Of a stretch of 64,000 nucleotides of DNA, positions 1-9,280 are shown one piece after another (positions within the stretch are counted from its first letter, which is position 1; each line of letters opens with the position of its first letter). Source of the DNA: Knoellia locipacati. GTDB taxonomy: Bacteria; Actinomycetota; Actinomycetes; Actinomycetales; Dermatophilaceae. Location of the stretch: positions 558,001 through 622,000 of the forward strand of contig NZ_BKBA01000003.1 in the NCBI RefSeq assembly GCF_007992835.1. Reading direction: 5' to 3'. The notes below the pieces were generated by a model that searched no databases, was not told the DNA's origin, and worked only from the letters and a program-made list of their open reading frames with translations. The translations under genes were made by a program, and so were the position numbers.

Positions 1-1230
1 TGGCGGGTGAGCTACTACTCCTACGGCGCCCTGGCCACGGACCGCTACCCACCCTTCAGCCTCTCCGAGGACCCGGACTACCCGGCGCACCTCGAGGTCG
101 ACTACCCCGAGCACCTCTCGCGCGGACTGGCCCTGGTGAAGTGGTGGCTGCTCGCCATCCCCCACTACCTCGTCGTCGGTGTGCTCATCGGCGGCGGCAC
201 GGCGGTCGCGTGGCAGGCGGACGACAACGGGCGCTGGGTCTTCGGGGGCGGGCTCGTGGGCCTGCTCGCGATCGTCGCCGCCGTGGTCGTCGCCTTCACG
301 GGCGCCTACCCACGCCCGCTCTACGACCTGCTGCTCGGGCTCAACCGGTGGGTGCTGCGCGTCGCGGCGTATGCCGGCCTCATGACGGACGAGTACCCGC
401 CGTTCCGTCTCGACCAGGGCCCGCACGAGCCCGACGGGCGCATGGTCCTGCGGTCGGGCGGTGCGCCCTCGGCCCGCGACGCCGCCCGGGCAGCCGGGTC
501 CCCCGGTGCCCCGGCGGCGGCCCCGCCACCGACGTCGTCCCTCCCGCCCAGGGGCGGCTGGGGTGCCGGCTCGGTCATCACGGTCGTCGTCGGCTGCGTC
601 GCGGCGCTCACCTCACTGGCTCTCGTGACCGGGGGCGTGGCCGCCCTCGTCGCGGACAACGTGGCGCGTGACGCCGACGGCTACGTCATGTCGCAGCCCG
701 AGAGGTTCACGAGCGACGGCAGCGCGGTCCTCTTCAGTGACCTCGAGCTCGACACGACCGGAGCGGGCTGGGTGCCGGAGCAGCTGATCGGCGACGTCCG
801 CGTCGTCGTGACACCGGCGGCCCCGGCCACCTCCACCTTCTTCGGGATCGGGCCCGCCTCCGACGTCACCGCCTACCTCCGCGGTGCCACCTACAGCGTC
901 GAGCGTGGTCCCGGTCTGACGCCGCAGCAGGTGACCGGCTCCACCACCCCGGTCGCGCCGACGACGGCGACCTTCTGGGACGCCTCGGTGACGGGAGCCT
1001 CCGATCAGGAGCTGAGCTGGTCGCCACGCGACGGGAGCTGGTCCGCGGTCCTCATGAACGTCGACGGCACTCCCACGGTGGCTGCGGACGTGGCCATCGG
1101 TGCGACCTTCCCCTGGCTGACCCGGCTCGGCGTGGGGCTGCTCCTCGGCGGTCTCGCCGTCGCGGTCCTCAGCGCGGCGCTCGTCGTCCTCGCCCTCCGT
1201 CAGGTCGGCGCCGGTGGGAGGCGGTCCTGA
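1..1230 (+). CDS. DUF4389 membrane protein, 5' end cut by the window
   Basis: The reading frame is open from base 1, so the protein begins outside the window. The fragment YSYGALATDRYPPF at the start resembles the later stretch ending in LMTDEYPPFRL, which suggests that an earlier DUF4389 copy precedes this one. The visible copy includes VDYPEHLSRGLALVKWW followed by two membrane segments. A Pro/Ala-rich linker, a third membrane segment, an extracytoplasmic domain of about 150 residues and a last membrane segment near the C-terminus follow. The function of DUF4389 is unknown. The stop overlaps the next start (TGATG), so the flavodoxin-like gene is probably translationally coupled. A GTG at base 7 could serve as a start, but the repeat resemblance argues against it. 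Confidence 0.8.
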   Translation, partial: WRVSYYSYGALATDRYPPFSLSEDPDYPAHLEVDYPEHLSRGLALVKWWLLAIPHYLVVGVLIGGGTAVAWQADDNGRWVFGGGLVGLLAIVAAVVVAFTGAYPRPLYDLLLGLNRWVLRVAAYAGLMTDEYPPFRLDQGPHEPDGRMVLRSGGAPSARDAARAAGSPGAPAAAPPPTSSLPPRGGWGAGSVITVVVGCVAALTSLALVTGGVAALVADNVARDADGYVMSQPERFTSDGSAVLFSDLELDTTGAGWVPEQLIGDVRVVVTPAAPATSTFFGIGPASDVTAYLRGATYSVERGPGLTPQQVTGSTTPVAPTTATFWDASVTGASDQELSWSPRDGSWSAVLMNVDGTPTVAADVAIGATFPWLTRLGVGLLLGGLAVAVLSAALVVLALRQVGAGGRRS

Positions 1231-1730
1231 TGACACACGCCTGGGTCGTCTACGAGTCGATGTTCGGCAACACCCGTGAGGTCGCGCAGGCCGTGGCCGA
1301 GGGTCTGCGCGAGGGCGCGCAGGTCGAGGTGCACGAGGTCTCGACGGCCTCGCCCCTGCCACCGGACCTCGACCTCCTCGTGGTGGGTGGCCCCACCCAC
1401 GCCTTCGGGCTCAGCCGGGCGTCCAGCCGCGACGACGCGGCCACCAAGGCGCACCGACCGGTCGAGTCGGCGACGATGGGCGTGCGCGAATGGCTCGCCG
1501 CACTCGACGGCGCGAGCGTGCCCACGGCATACGCGACGTTCGACACCCGGGTGAACCACCCCCGTCTGCCGGGCTCGGCCGCCAAGAAGGCGGCCAAGCG
1601 CCTGCGCCGGCTCGGCGGCACCGCGTCGGCCGACCCGCAGTCGTTCTGGGTCGAGGGCACCGAGGGGCCGCTGGTCGACGGTGAGCTGGAGCGAGCGCGC
1701 GGGTGGGGCCGAGCGCTCGCCCGTCGCTGA
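1230..1730 (+). CDS. Flavodoxin-like protein
   Basis: A 166-residue cytoplasmic protein. The N-terminus carries an FMN phosphate-binding loop typical of flavodoxins (YESMFGNTREVA), and VVGGPTHAFGLS fits the second flavin-contacting loop. Flavodoxin-fold proteins carry electrons or act as FMN-dependent quinone reductases; no partner can be named here. It shares one base with the upstream DUF4389 gene, so the two look like one transcription unit. The downstream gene is convergent. Confidence 0.85.
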   Translation: MTHAWVVYESMFGNTREVAQAVAEGLREGAQVEVHEVSTASPLPPDLDLLVVGGPTHAFGLSRASSRDDAATKAHRPVESATMGVREWLAALDGASVPTAYATFDTRVNHPRLPGSAAKKAAKRLRRLGGTASADPQSFWVEGTEGPLVDGELERARGWGRALARR

Positions 1731-1752
1731 CGCGTCGGTCAGCAGCTGCAGG

Positions 1753-2754
1753 TCACGGCGTCAGACGGCTGCCGGCCGGCACCGGGAACGGGTGGCCGAG
1801 GTTGGCGAGCCGTCCACGCACCTGGTTCTGCGCCTGGCAGTCGGTCGTGCAGGTCGTCGGCGGGTTGGCGACCTCCGTGGCGTCCTCCCCGGTGACGAAC
1901 CCCATCCGGCCGCCGCTGGCGACGTCCCACACCGACACCCCGCCGCAGTGGCGCACGCTCGGCGTGAGCGGGGTCGCGGTGTTGCAGGCGGGCTGGGGCA
2001 CGCGCGTCGCCACCTGCGAGCTGTCCCGGACGACGAACTTCGGTGAGAGGTCGTTGGCGATGTTGACGCGGGCCGTGACCTGGACGCAGAACTGCCCGGC
2101 CGGACCGGTCGTCGAGCTGGTGCAGCCCGAACCGAGGAACTGCCCGATCCGCGCCCGGAAGGTGGGGTTGTCGAAGTAGAACGGCGTGAGCCCCGGCGTC
2201 GCCGACCGGGCCAGCGTGTGGGTGATCCGCGTGGTGCCGCCGTCAGAGCGTTGGGGCTCCATCTGGAAGATGCCGCCCTGCGCGCAGTCCTTGGCCTGGA
2301 TCTTCATCGACAGCCCGTTGCCCGTGCGCTGGAGGCTGAGCTGCTCCTCGTCGAGCTCGACGGCGATCCCGCTGCCCAGGGTGAGGCCGCGGTGGTCGGG
2401 CACCTTGCTGGCATAGACCGGGGTGAACCGCCCGCCGGTGATGTCGAGCTCGTTGGCCGCGCCGGTGAACGCCTGGTCGAGCACCGCGAAGTCCGCGCTG
2501 CGCACCTCGAACTGGGTGTAGCGACCGCGCACCGCGAACGTGCTCCCCAGCCGGTCCGCCGGGATCGTCGTGCGGATGCGGTCCTTGCCCGAGGCGGCGA
2601 CGGTCGCCCCCGTCGTGAGGTTCACGAGGCGATAGCCCCCGTCGACACACCCCTTCGACGACGCGGCCCGTGCCGGGAGCGTGGCGCCGACACCTGCCGC
2701 CCCCAGTGCCGCGATGGCGAGGGCCACCCCGATGATGCGTGCTCTGCCTGCCAT
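1753..2754 (-). CDS. Secreted protein of unknown function
   Basis: A 333-residue protein with a clear Sec signal peptide: positive N-terminus, an Ala/Gly/Leu-rich core and LPARAAS near residue 30. The mature part holds several cysteines (GCTSS, PTTCTTDCQ), consistent with disulfides outside the cell. I see no catalytic motif and do not recognise the family. It is a single gene, convergent with the flavodoxin-like gene. A 15-bp inverted repeat lies 26 nt upstream of its start. Confidence 0.75.
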   Translation of the reverse strand: MAGRARIIGVALAIAALGAAGVGATLPARAASSKGCVDGGYRLVNLTTGATVAASGKDRIRTTIPADRLGSTFAVRGRYTQFEVRSADFAVLDQAFTGAANELDITGGRFTPVYASKVPDHRGLTLGSGIAVELDEEQLSLQRTGNGLSMKIQAKDCAQGGIFQMEPQRSDGGTTRITHTLARSATPGLTPFYFDNPTFRARIGQFLGSGCTSSTTGPAGQFCVQVTARVNIANDLSPKFVVRDSSQVATRVPQPACNTATPLTPSVRHCGGVSVWDVASGGRMGFVTGEDATEVANPPTTCTTDCQAQNQVRGRLANLGHPFPVPAGSRLTP

Positions 2755-2779
2755 GACTCTCTCCTCTGCTCGCTGCGTC

Positions 2780-2794
2780 GTGTGCAGGGCACAC
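2780..2794. promoter_or_regulatory. Inverted repeat upstream of secreted-protein gene
   Basis: GTGTGC-AGG-GCACAC is a perfect 6-bp inverted repeat with a 3-nt centre. It sits 26 nt before the start of the leftward secreted-protein gene. It could be an operator or a small 5' UTR hairpin; no regulator is recognised. Confidence 0.3.
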
Positions 2795-2847
2795 TCAACG
2801 GGGCGGAGAGTTCAGCCGACAACTGTCCATGGGTACTACGACCCCGG

Positions 2848-4281
2848 TCAGCCCCGCGGTGCGGTGAACCTCTGCAGGAAGGCCGAGAGCAGCTGCGCTG
2901 ACGCCTCTCGGGGCAGCGTCTCGATGAGCATGAGGACCGTCGTGAGGTCGAGGTCGCCTCCCGCTCGCGCACCGTCCGCGAGAGCCACAGGATCGGGTAT
3001 GCCGTTCTGCGACAGCGCTTCCGGGCTCGGCAGCGCGTGTCCTCGGACGGCGTCGGCCGCCGCGACGAGGGCGGGCACCAGCTCCCCGAGCAGGCCCTCG
3101 GTGACGGGCGTGATCGTCAGGTGCGCGGTGTGCGGCACGATGGTGCCGTCGGCCTGGGCCATCGCCGGCTGCCCCTGGAGGACGAACCCGCGTTCGGCGA
3201 CCCCGGCCACCCAGAGCAGCGGGTCGACCTGTCGGCCGGGCTCCACCGACTCGTCCGTGGCGACCGCCACGAGCGGCCCCTGCCGGTCGCCCTGCACGCG
3301 CAGCCCGTCGATGCCCTCGACCGCGGCGACCACCGCGGAGGTGGCGGCGACGACGCGTCGGGCGAGGACGGCATACCCGTCCTCGCCGAGGGTCTGGACG
3401 ACCGCCCACGCCGCGGCCAGCGACGTCGCGGACCGCGTGCCGAGCATCGTCGGGTTGACGACGGGGTAGCCGAGCCAGTCGGTGATGGCGAAGTAGCGGG
3501 CGAGGTCGAGCTCGCCGTCCGCGAAGAGCAGGAGCGAGGCGCCCTTGGGGACATAGCCGTACTTGTGGATGTCGGCGCTGATGCTGCTCACCCCACGAAC
3601 GCGGAAGTCCCACTGCGGCAGCGGATCTCCGCCGGCGGCCTCCCACCACGGCAGCACCCAGCCACCGACGCAGGCGTCGACGTGGCACGGGATGCCGGCG
3701 TCGGCTGCGGCCCCCGCGACCTCGGCGACGGCGTCGATCACGCCGTGCGGGTAGGACGGCGCGGAGACGACGACGAGCGCCACCTGCGGACCCAGTGCCT
3801 CGACGAGTGCCGAGGCCGGCGCGCGACCCGACTCGACGTCCACGGGGACGACGACGACGTCGAGTCCGAAGTAGTGCGCAGCCTTGTGGAACGCCGCATG
3901 CGTCGACGCGGAGAGCACGAGCCGCGGACGCCCGCTCCCGCCACGCCCCACCCAGAGGTCGCGCGCCGCCTTGACGGCGAGCAGGCAGCTCTCGGTCCCG
4001 CCGGAGGTCACCGAGCCCGTGGCGGTCGGGCCGTGCAGCATCGCCCGGCCGAACTCGACGAGGTCGGACTCCATGAGGGCGACCGACGGGAAGGTCGTCG
4101 GATCAAGGCCGTTGACCGGCTGCAGCAGCCGCATCGCCTGTGCCGCAACCTCATCGAGGTCCGCTCGACCGGAGTCGTAGACGTAGGACAGCACCCTGCC
4201 GCCGTGGGTGGGGGCGTCGTGCGAGCGGTAGGCCCGCAGCTGCTCCAGCACCTTGTCGGCGTCGCGTGACTCAGCGGCCAC
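2848..4281 (-). CDS. PLP-dependent decarboxylase / sphingosine-phosphate lyase-like
   Basis: A 477-residue group II PLP-dependent enzyme. TSGGTESCLLAVKAARD binds the cofactor phosphate, HVDACVGGW holds the Asp that contacts the pyridine nitrogen, and SADIHKYGYVPKG contains the Schiff-base lysine. Length and motifs fit amino-acid decarboxylases (glutamate, tyrosine, aromatic) and the related sphingosine-1-phosphate lyases; the substrate cannot be read from sequence. It starts with GTG and overlaps the upstream transporter gene by 11 nt, so a paired transporter/decarboxylase operon is likely. Confidence 0.85.
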   Translation of the reverse strand: MAAESRDADKVLEQLRAYRSHDAPTHGGRVLSYVYDSGRADLDEVAAQAMRLLQPVNGLDPTTFPSVALMESDLVEFGRAMLHGPTATGSVTSGGTESCLLAVKAARDLWVGRGGSGRPRLVLSASTHAAFHKAAHYFGLDVVVVPVDVESGRAPASALVEALGPQVALVVVSAPSYPHGVIDAVAEVAGAAADAGIPCHVDACVGGWVLPWWEAAGGDPLPQWDFRVRGVSSISADIHKYGYVPKGASLLLFADGELDLARYFAITDWLGYPVVNPTMLGTRSATSLAAAWAVVQTLGEDGYAVLARRVVAATSAVVAAVEGIDGLRVQGDRQGPLVAVATDESVEPGRQVDPLLWVAGVAERGFVLQGQPAMAQADGTIVPHTAHLTITPVTEGLLGELVPALVAAADAVRGHALPSPEALSQNGIPDPVALADGARAGGDLDLTTVLMLIETLPREASAQLLSAFLQRFTAPRG

Positions 4282-5590
4282 CGAGCACCACCTCCGGTTC
4301 TTCGTAGCGCCGCAGCGCCGTGATGGACACCAGCGCGAGCGCCGCCGGCACGAGCGTGAACGCCAGGCCGATCGCCCACTCTGCGCTTCGCGGCTGGGCG
4401 GCCGCGTCCCCGGTGCTCGACACGAACCCGCCGACGGCGAGCATCCCCAGGACGATCGCGGGGCCGAGCGCGAGGCCGGCCGTCTCGAGCGCGGTCCACA
4501 CCCCGCTCATCGCACCGCCCCGGGCCCTTCCCGCCTCCTCGATGACGTCGGGAAGCATCGCCAACGGGAAGAGCTGCATCCCGGCATACGCGATCCCCCC
4601 GACCGCGAGGGCGAGGACCGAGAGCCAGACCCAGCCGAGCACGAGCGCCGGGACCTGCACCACGCAGGCGAGGACGAACAACCACGAGGACGCGAGGTAT
4701 GCCGTCCGCTTGCCTCGCGCAGCCGCGTGGCGCTTCCACAGCGGCATGACGAAGAGCGCGGGTGCGACGACGGCGGCGAAGAGCACGCTCACCCACGACT
4801 GGGAACCGAGGAGGTAGGTCGCGACGTACTGGGCGGCGGCGAGCACGATCCCGGTCGCGAGCGCCTGGAGGACGAAGACGAGGAGCAGCGATCGGAAGCG
4901 CGGCAGGTCCCGCAGCGCGTCCAGCCCGGCTCGCAGCGTCGGCGGCTCACCATCGGAGTGGGCCACGCTCTCGTGACCTCGCAGGCTCGCGACGGTGGCG
5001 AGCATGCCTGCGGTGAGGGCGATCGCGGAGACGACGGCCATGACGAGGTAGCCCGTGCGACCACCGCCGAGGGCGTCGCGGACGGCGGGTGCGCCCGCGC
5101 CGAACGCGAGGATCGCGAGCGCGAGGACACCGACCCGCCAGGCCATCATCCGGGTGCGTTCGGTGTAGTCGCTCGTGAGGTCGGCCGGCGCGGCGATGTA
5201 GGGGACCTGGAAGAGGCTGAACGACGTGGTCGCGAGGACGAAGGCGACCACGACCCACAGCGCGGCGATGGCGGTCCCGACCTCGGAGGGCACGGCGAAC
5301 ATCGCGATGAACCCCACCGGAAGGGTGAGGGCGCCGAGGGCCATGAGGCGGTGCCGCGAGCCACGGGTGGCCACCTCGCGGTCGCTGCGGGCACCGATGG
5401 CCGGGTCGATGACGACGTCCCACACCTTGGGGACGAGCACGACGACGGCGGCGAAGGCGGCGGCGACGCCGAGCGTGTCGGTGAGGTAGTAGGCCAGGAC
5501 GAGACCCGGCAGGGTGCCGAAGCCGCCCGTCCCGACCGACCCTGCGGCATACCCCGCGGTCTGCGCACGCGTGAGGCGGTTCCGGGGCAT
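4271..5590 (-). CDS. MFS transporter, GPH/MelB-like
   Basis: A 439-residue membrane protein with about 12 hydrophobic segments. The stretch PKVWDVVIDPAIGARSD matches the cation-coupling loop of the glycoside-pentoside-hexuronide (MelB-like) transporters. The ATG at 5590 is preferred over longer in-frame extensions because a CATACT -10 box (5598-5603 on this strand) lies exactly 7 nt upstream, which gives a leaderless transcript. It precedes and overlaps the PLP decarboxylase gene, so it may import that enzyme's substrate or export its product; this is inference. Confidence 0.82.
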   Translation of the reverse strand: MPRNRLTRAQTAGYAAGSVGTGGFGTLPGLVLAYYLTDTLGVAAAFAAVVVLVPKVWDVVIDPAIGARSDREVATRGSRHRLMALGALTLPVGFIAMFAVPSEVGTAIAALWVVVAFVLATTSFSLFQVPYIAAPADLTSDYTERTRMMAWRVGVLALAILAFGAGAPAVRDALGGGRTGYLVMAVVSAIALTAGMLATVASLRGHESVAHSDGEPPTLRAGLDALRDLPRFRSLLLVFVLQALATGIVLAAAQYVATYLLGSQSWVSVLFAAVVAPALFVMPLWKRHAAARGKRTAYLASSWLFVLACVVQVPALVLGWVWLSVLALAVGGIAYAGMQLFPLAMLPDVIEEAGRARGGAMSGVWTALETAGLALGPAIVLGMLAVGGFVSSTGDAAAQPRSAEWAIGLAFTLVPAALALVSITALRRYEEPEVVLGGR

Positions 5591-5765
5591 GCACCGCAGT
5601 ATGTCTGGCCGCGGGTGCGGCAGGACGGCATTCGGCGCCTCGGGTCGACGGCCCACTCGACGTTCGTCCGCACAGAACCACCGTGGGCGGCACGGGTTTC
5701 GTCATTTCTCCACGGGGCTTGGTTCGGAGCCCTAACGTGACGGGTTCCATGGATGAGGAGTGCCC

Positions 5766-6434
5766 GTGACCCGCCGATTCAACCCTGCCCCCGGATGGCC
5801 GTTCCCTCCCAGCGGCTGGACCCCACCCGCAGGATGGCAGCCAGACCCCGCGTGGCCCCCCGCGCCGGCGGGCTGGGAGTTCTGGGTGGACGAGCAGCCA
5901 CTCTCGGGCCGAACGGTTCCAGCAGTCCCTGTGACCGCGGCCGCGCGCACCGCGCATCCCGTCCTGCGCCGGAAGACGACGGTGTCCTACGCGAGGGCGG
6001 GTGCGGTGCTGGCGGGCGCGCTCGTGCTCGGGGCTGCGGTGGGCGCCGGCGGCGCGAACGGGTCCGACGCCACCGCCATGGCGACGGCGCCCACCAGTCG
6101 ACCCAGCGTCTCCGTCTCGGTGTCGGTCGCACCGGCCCCGACGGTCACCGTGACGTCGACGCCGGAGCCCGCACCCACGGTCACGGTCACCTCGGCGCCG
6201 GTGCCCGCGCCGACGGTCACCGTCACCGCTGCACCGCGCGCGACGAAGGCCGCACCGCTGGTGGCACCACCGGCAGCGAAGAAGCCCGCCGCGCCCAAGC
6301 CCGCAGCACCCGCCACCGCGTACTACGCGAACTGCGCCGCGGCGCGCGCAGCTGGAGCGGCCCCCCTCTACCGAGGAGAGCCCGGCTACCGCTCGGGGCT
6401 GGACCGCGACAACGACGGAGTCGCCTGCGAATGA
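5766..6434 (+). CDS. Tryptophan-rich, Excalibur-domain membrane-anchored protein
   Basis: About 222 residues. The N-terminal 40 residues are Pro/Trp-rich (GWPFPP, GWTPPAGW, AWPPAPAGW). One membrane segment follows near residues 75-95, then a Thr/Val/Pro linker built from repeats of APTVTVTS, and finally a C-terminal Excalibur domain (calcium-binding-like DRDNDGVACE). The extracellular Excalibur domain is found in many surface proteins and nucleases, but no nuclease domain is present. GTG 5766 is chosen because GAGGAG at 5755-5760 is 5 nt before it; GTG 5760 overlaps that site. A TAACGT -10 box at 5733-5738 fits a short 5' UTR. Confidence 0.75.
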   Translation: MTRRFNPAPGWPFPPSGWTPPAGWQPDPAWPPAPAGWEFWVDEQPLSGRTVPAVPVTAAARTAHPVLRRKTTVSYARAGAVLAGALVLGAAVGAGGANGSDATAMATAPTSRPSVSVSVSVAPAPTVTVTSTPEPAPTVTVTSAPVPAPTVTVTAAPRATKAAPLVAPPAAKKPAAPKPAAPATAYYANCAAARAAGAAPLYRGEPGYRSGLDRDNDGVACE

Positions 6435-6443
6435 GCTCGTAGG

Positions 6444-6480
6444 GGTGTCCCGTCGCAACGTCCCGGGTGGACGGGACACC
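6444..6480 (+). terminator. Hairpin after Excalibur gene
   Basis: The 11-bp arms GGTGTCCCGTC (6444-6454) and GACGGGACACC (6470-6480) pair perfectly around a 15-nt loop. The hairpin lies 10 nt past the stop codon. There is no U-tract, which is usual for high-G+C actinobacterial terminators. Confidence 0.55.
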
Positions 6481-6554
6481 GGGCCCTGTCGGCGGGGACG
6501 CCGGGCGCACCACGGTGGGTGGCATCCAGCAACCGACACACCCAAGGAGTCGCC

Positions 6555-7280
6555 ATGAGCGCCACCATCACCAGCCCCACCTCCACCACCACCACGCCGA
6601 ACCGGATCGACACCACCGAGCCGGCGCCCGCGACCAGCCGCGGATGGGCCTTCACCGGCGTCGCCGCAGGCCTCGCCTCGATCATCGGCATCGGTGCCTC
6701 GATGCAGATCGACGCGGTCTACTCCCCCGACGCGGACGGCGACCCGGACAAGATCGTCGCCCGGCTCGGCGAGCTCGTGCCGCAGATCCTCGTCTTCCAC
6801 ACGGCGACGATGATCTCGGTCGTCCTCATGCTCGTCTTCGCCGCCGGCCTGCGCCGCCGGCTCGCCGACCAGCTCCCCAGCCGCAGCCTCCTGCCGGACG
6901 TCGCCGGCGGCGGTCTCGGACTCGTCGCGGTCGCCGGGCTGCTCGGCTCGGGCCTCACCACCGAGTTCGTCTTCGCGGTCTCCGACCCGAGCGTCGGACT
7001 CGTCCCGGAGTCGGCCGTGTTCTTCAACCACTGGGTCGGCACGATCCCGTGGCTGTGGGTCGGCGCCGGCGCCACCGGTGTCGCCGTCGCGATCAGCGCC
7101 CTGCGTCACGGCGCCATGTCGCGCTGGCTCGGCTGGGTCGGCGTCGTCCTCGGCGGGCTGACCCTCGTCCTCGGCGTCTCGCCGCTGCAGTACATGGCCG
7201 GCATGACCGGTCCGGTGTGGCTGTTCGTCACCGCCCTGGGCCTCGCCCTCGGCGACCGTGCCACTCGCCCGCGGGTCTGA
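6555..7280 (+). CDS. Multi-pass membrane protein of unknown function
   Basis: A 241-residue protein with a Ser/Thr-rich cytoplasmic N-terminus and about six hydrophobic segments. AAGGAG at 6544-6549 is 5 nt before ATG 6555, which decides this start over an upstream in-frame ATG. No catalytic motif is visible. It resembles hypothetical actinobacterial integral membrane proteins (DUF4386-like in general character, but I cannot assign it). It lies 47 nt upstream of a sensor kinase gene in the same direction, so it might belong to the same signalling unit. Confidence 0.7.
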   Translation: MSATITSPTSTTTTPNRIDTTEPAPATSRGWAFTGVAAGLASIIGIGASMQIDAVYSPDADGDPDKIVARLGELVPQILVFHTATMISVVLMLVFAAGLRRRLADQLPSRSLLPDVAGGGLGLVAVAGLLGSGLTTEFVFAVSDPSVGLVPESAVFFNHWVGTIPWLWVGAGATGVAVAISALRHGAMSRWLGWVGVVLGGLTLVLGVSPLQYMAGMTGPVWLFVTALGLALGDRATRPRV

Positions 7281-7327
7281 GAAAAGCCCGGAACCGCAGC
7301 ATGGACCGGCGCTATGGTGCCGACACC

Positions 7328-9280
7328 ATGAGCTCCCCCGACGCCCCTTCACGGGCGGGCCTGCCCCGGGCGGCCGCGGTCCTCGCCGCGGCCGCCTGGG
7401 GCACGGCCGTGCTCGCCGTGGCCCTCGTCGTCGCGGCCCGACCCGAGCTCGGTGAAGGCGTCTGGTTCTTCGTCGTCGACGTCGCCGTGGCGTGTGTCTA
7501 CGGGACGGTCGCGGCGCTCATCCTCTCTCGCCGGCCGCACCCCGTCGGCTGGCTCCTCGCACTCGCGGCCCTCGGCGGCGGGGTCGCCGCCCTCGGCTTC
7601 GGCTACCCCGCCCTCGCCGCGCAGCGACCCGGCCTCCCCGGCGCCGACCTCGTCTCATGGCTGCAGAGCACGGCGTGGGTGCCGGGGACGCTCGCCCTCT
7701 TCCTCGTCGTTCCTTGGCTCGTGCGCGACCACGCACTCGGCCACGCGAGGTGGGGCGTCGCCGCCGGCGCAGCCGTCACCGTTGGCCTGCTCGTCGCGCA
7801 GCTGGTCGAGGCGCAGGCGATCTTCCAGCTCCTGCTGGCGAGCGCGGTCGTCCTCGGTCTCGTGGCCGCAGCCGCGGTCGAGCACCGTCACCGACGCGGC
7901 CCAGTGGCCGAGCGCAACGGCCTCGGCTGGCTCGCCCTCGGCGCGGGGCTGCTCGCCCTCTCGTTCGTCCCTCTCCTGCTCCCCTACGGCTCGCTCCCCC
8001 TGCCGGTCTGGACCACCCCCGTCCTGCACCTGCTCTCCCAGGCGGTCTATCCCGCCGCGATCCTCGTCGCCGTGCTCCGCGGCCGGATGTGGGGCCTCCA
8101 GCTCGCGGTGAGCCGCACCGTCCTCGCCGGCCTCCTCACCGCCGTCCTCATCGCGGTCTACGTCGGCGTCACGGTCGTGGCGACCCGCCTCCTCCCCGGC
8201 GACGGGGCAGGTCTCGTCGGGGCAGGCGTCGTCGCGGTCGCGGTCCAGCCGACCCGGCTCTGGCTCGAGCGCCGCGTCCACCGGCTCGTCTACGGCGTCT
8301 CCGCGTCGCCCGACACCGTGGTCCGCCGCCTCGGCAGCCACCTCCGCCTCGCCGAGACCACCGACGACCTCCTGCGCGGACTGGCTGCCGACATCGGCGC
8401 AGCCATGCGCCTCGAGTCCGTGACCGTGTCCCTTCCCGACCGCGAACCGGTCGTCTGGGGTATGCCGGGTGCCCACCCCATGCGCGTCCCGCTCGCCCAC
8501 CGCGGCGAACCCGTCGGCGAGCTCGCCGTGACGCTGCCGGGCGGGGAGCGCCTCGGCTCGCGTGGTGAGCAGACCCTCGCCGACCTCGCCACCGTCGTCG
8601 CCACCGCTGCGGCAGTCACCCGCGCGGCCTCCGACGTCGACGACGCCCGGGCGCGGCTCTCGCGGGCCCGCCTCGAGGAGCGCCGCATCATCCGCCGCGA
8701 GATCCACGACGGCCTCGGGCCCTCACTGGCCGGGCTCCGCCTCGGGCTCCAGGGAGCACGCAACCTCATGGCCACCGACCCGCCCGCCGCTGCCGCCCTG
8801 CTCACCACCCTCCAGTCCGAGCTGGACCAGCGGGTCACCGACGTCCGCACCCTCTCGCACCACCTGCTGCCGCCCGTCCTCGACGAGCTGGGCCTCGCCG
8901 CGGCGTTGTCCGAGCTCGCCGCGAGGCACGCCGAGGACGGCGTCGAGGTCGCGCTCTCCCTCGGTCACGAGGACTCGCTCGACCCTCAGACTGCTGCCGC
9001 GGCATACGCGATCGTGTCCGAGGCAGTCACCAACACGTTGCGGCACAGCGGAACCCAGACCGCCCGGGTTGTCACCGCGAGCACCGCGGAAGGTCTGCGC
9101 GTCACCGTCGCGGACGACGGCCAGGGCATGCCCGAACGGGCACGCTCAGGGGTGGGCACCCGGTCGATGCGTGAGCGCGCCGAGGAGCTCGGCGGCAGCC
9201 TCGAGATCACGGCCCCGACGACCGGGGGCACGGTCGTCGACGCCCTCCTCCCGCACGCCTTGGCGGTGCGCCGTGGCTGA
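7328..9280 (+). CDS. Membrane sensor histidine kinase, NarL-system (HisKA_3) type
   Basis: About 650 residues. The first 300 residues contain 8 or more membrane segments. A GAF-like region follows around residues 340-430. The HisKA_3 helix (RRIIRREIHDGLGPSLAGL) carries the phosphorylated His, and a HATPase_c domain ends the protein, with N box SEAVTNTLRHSG and G box VADDGQGMPER. It should autophosphorylate and pass phosphate to the response regulator whose gene overlaps its stop by 8 nt. The signal sensed is not apparent. ATG 7328 begins a clean membrane segment, and TATGGT lies 9 nt upstream. Confidence 0.88.
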   Translation: MSSPDAPSRAGLPRAAAVLAAAAWGTAVLAVALVVAARPELGEGVWFFVVDVAVACVYGTVAALILSRRPHPVGWLLALAALGGGVAALGFGYPALAAQRPGLPGADLVSWLQSTAWVPGTLALFLVVPWLVRDHALGHARWGVAAGAAVTVGLLVAQLVEAQAIFQLLLASAVVLGLVAAAAVEHRHRRGPVAERNGLGWLALGAGLLALSFVPLLLPYGSLPLPVWTTPVLHLLSQAVYPAAILVAVLRGRMWGLQLAVSRTVLAGLLTAVLIAVYVGVTVVATRLLPGDGAGLVGAGVVAVAVQPTRLWLERRVHRLVYGVSASPDTVVRRLGSHLRLAETTDDLLRGLAADIGAAMRLESVTVSLPDREPVVWGMPGAHPMRVPLAHRGEPVGELAVTLPGGERLGSRGEQTLADLATVVATAAAVTRAASDVDDARARLSRARLEERRIIRREIHDGLGPSLAGLRLGLQGARNLMATDPPAAAALLTTLQSELDQRVTDVRTLSHHLLPPVLDELGLAAALSELAARHAEDGVEVALSLGHEDSLDPQTAAAAYAIVSEAVTNTLRHSGTQTARVVTASTAEGLRVTVADDGQGMPERARSGVGTRSMRERAEELGGSLEITAPTTGGTVVDALLPHALAVRRG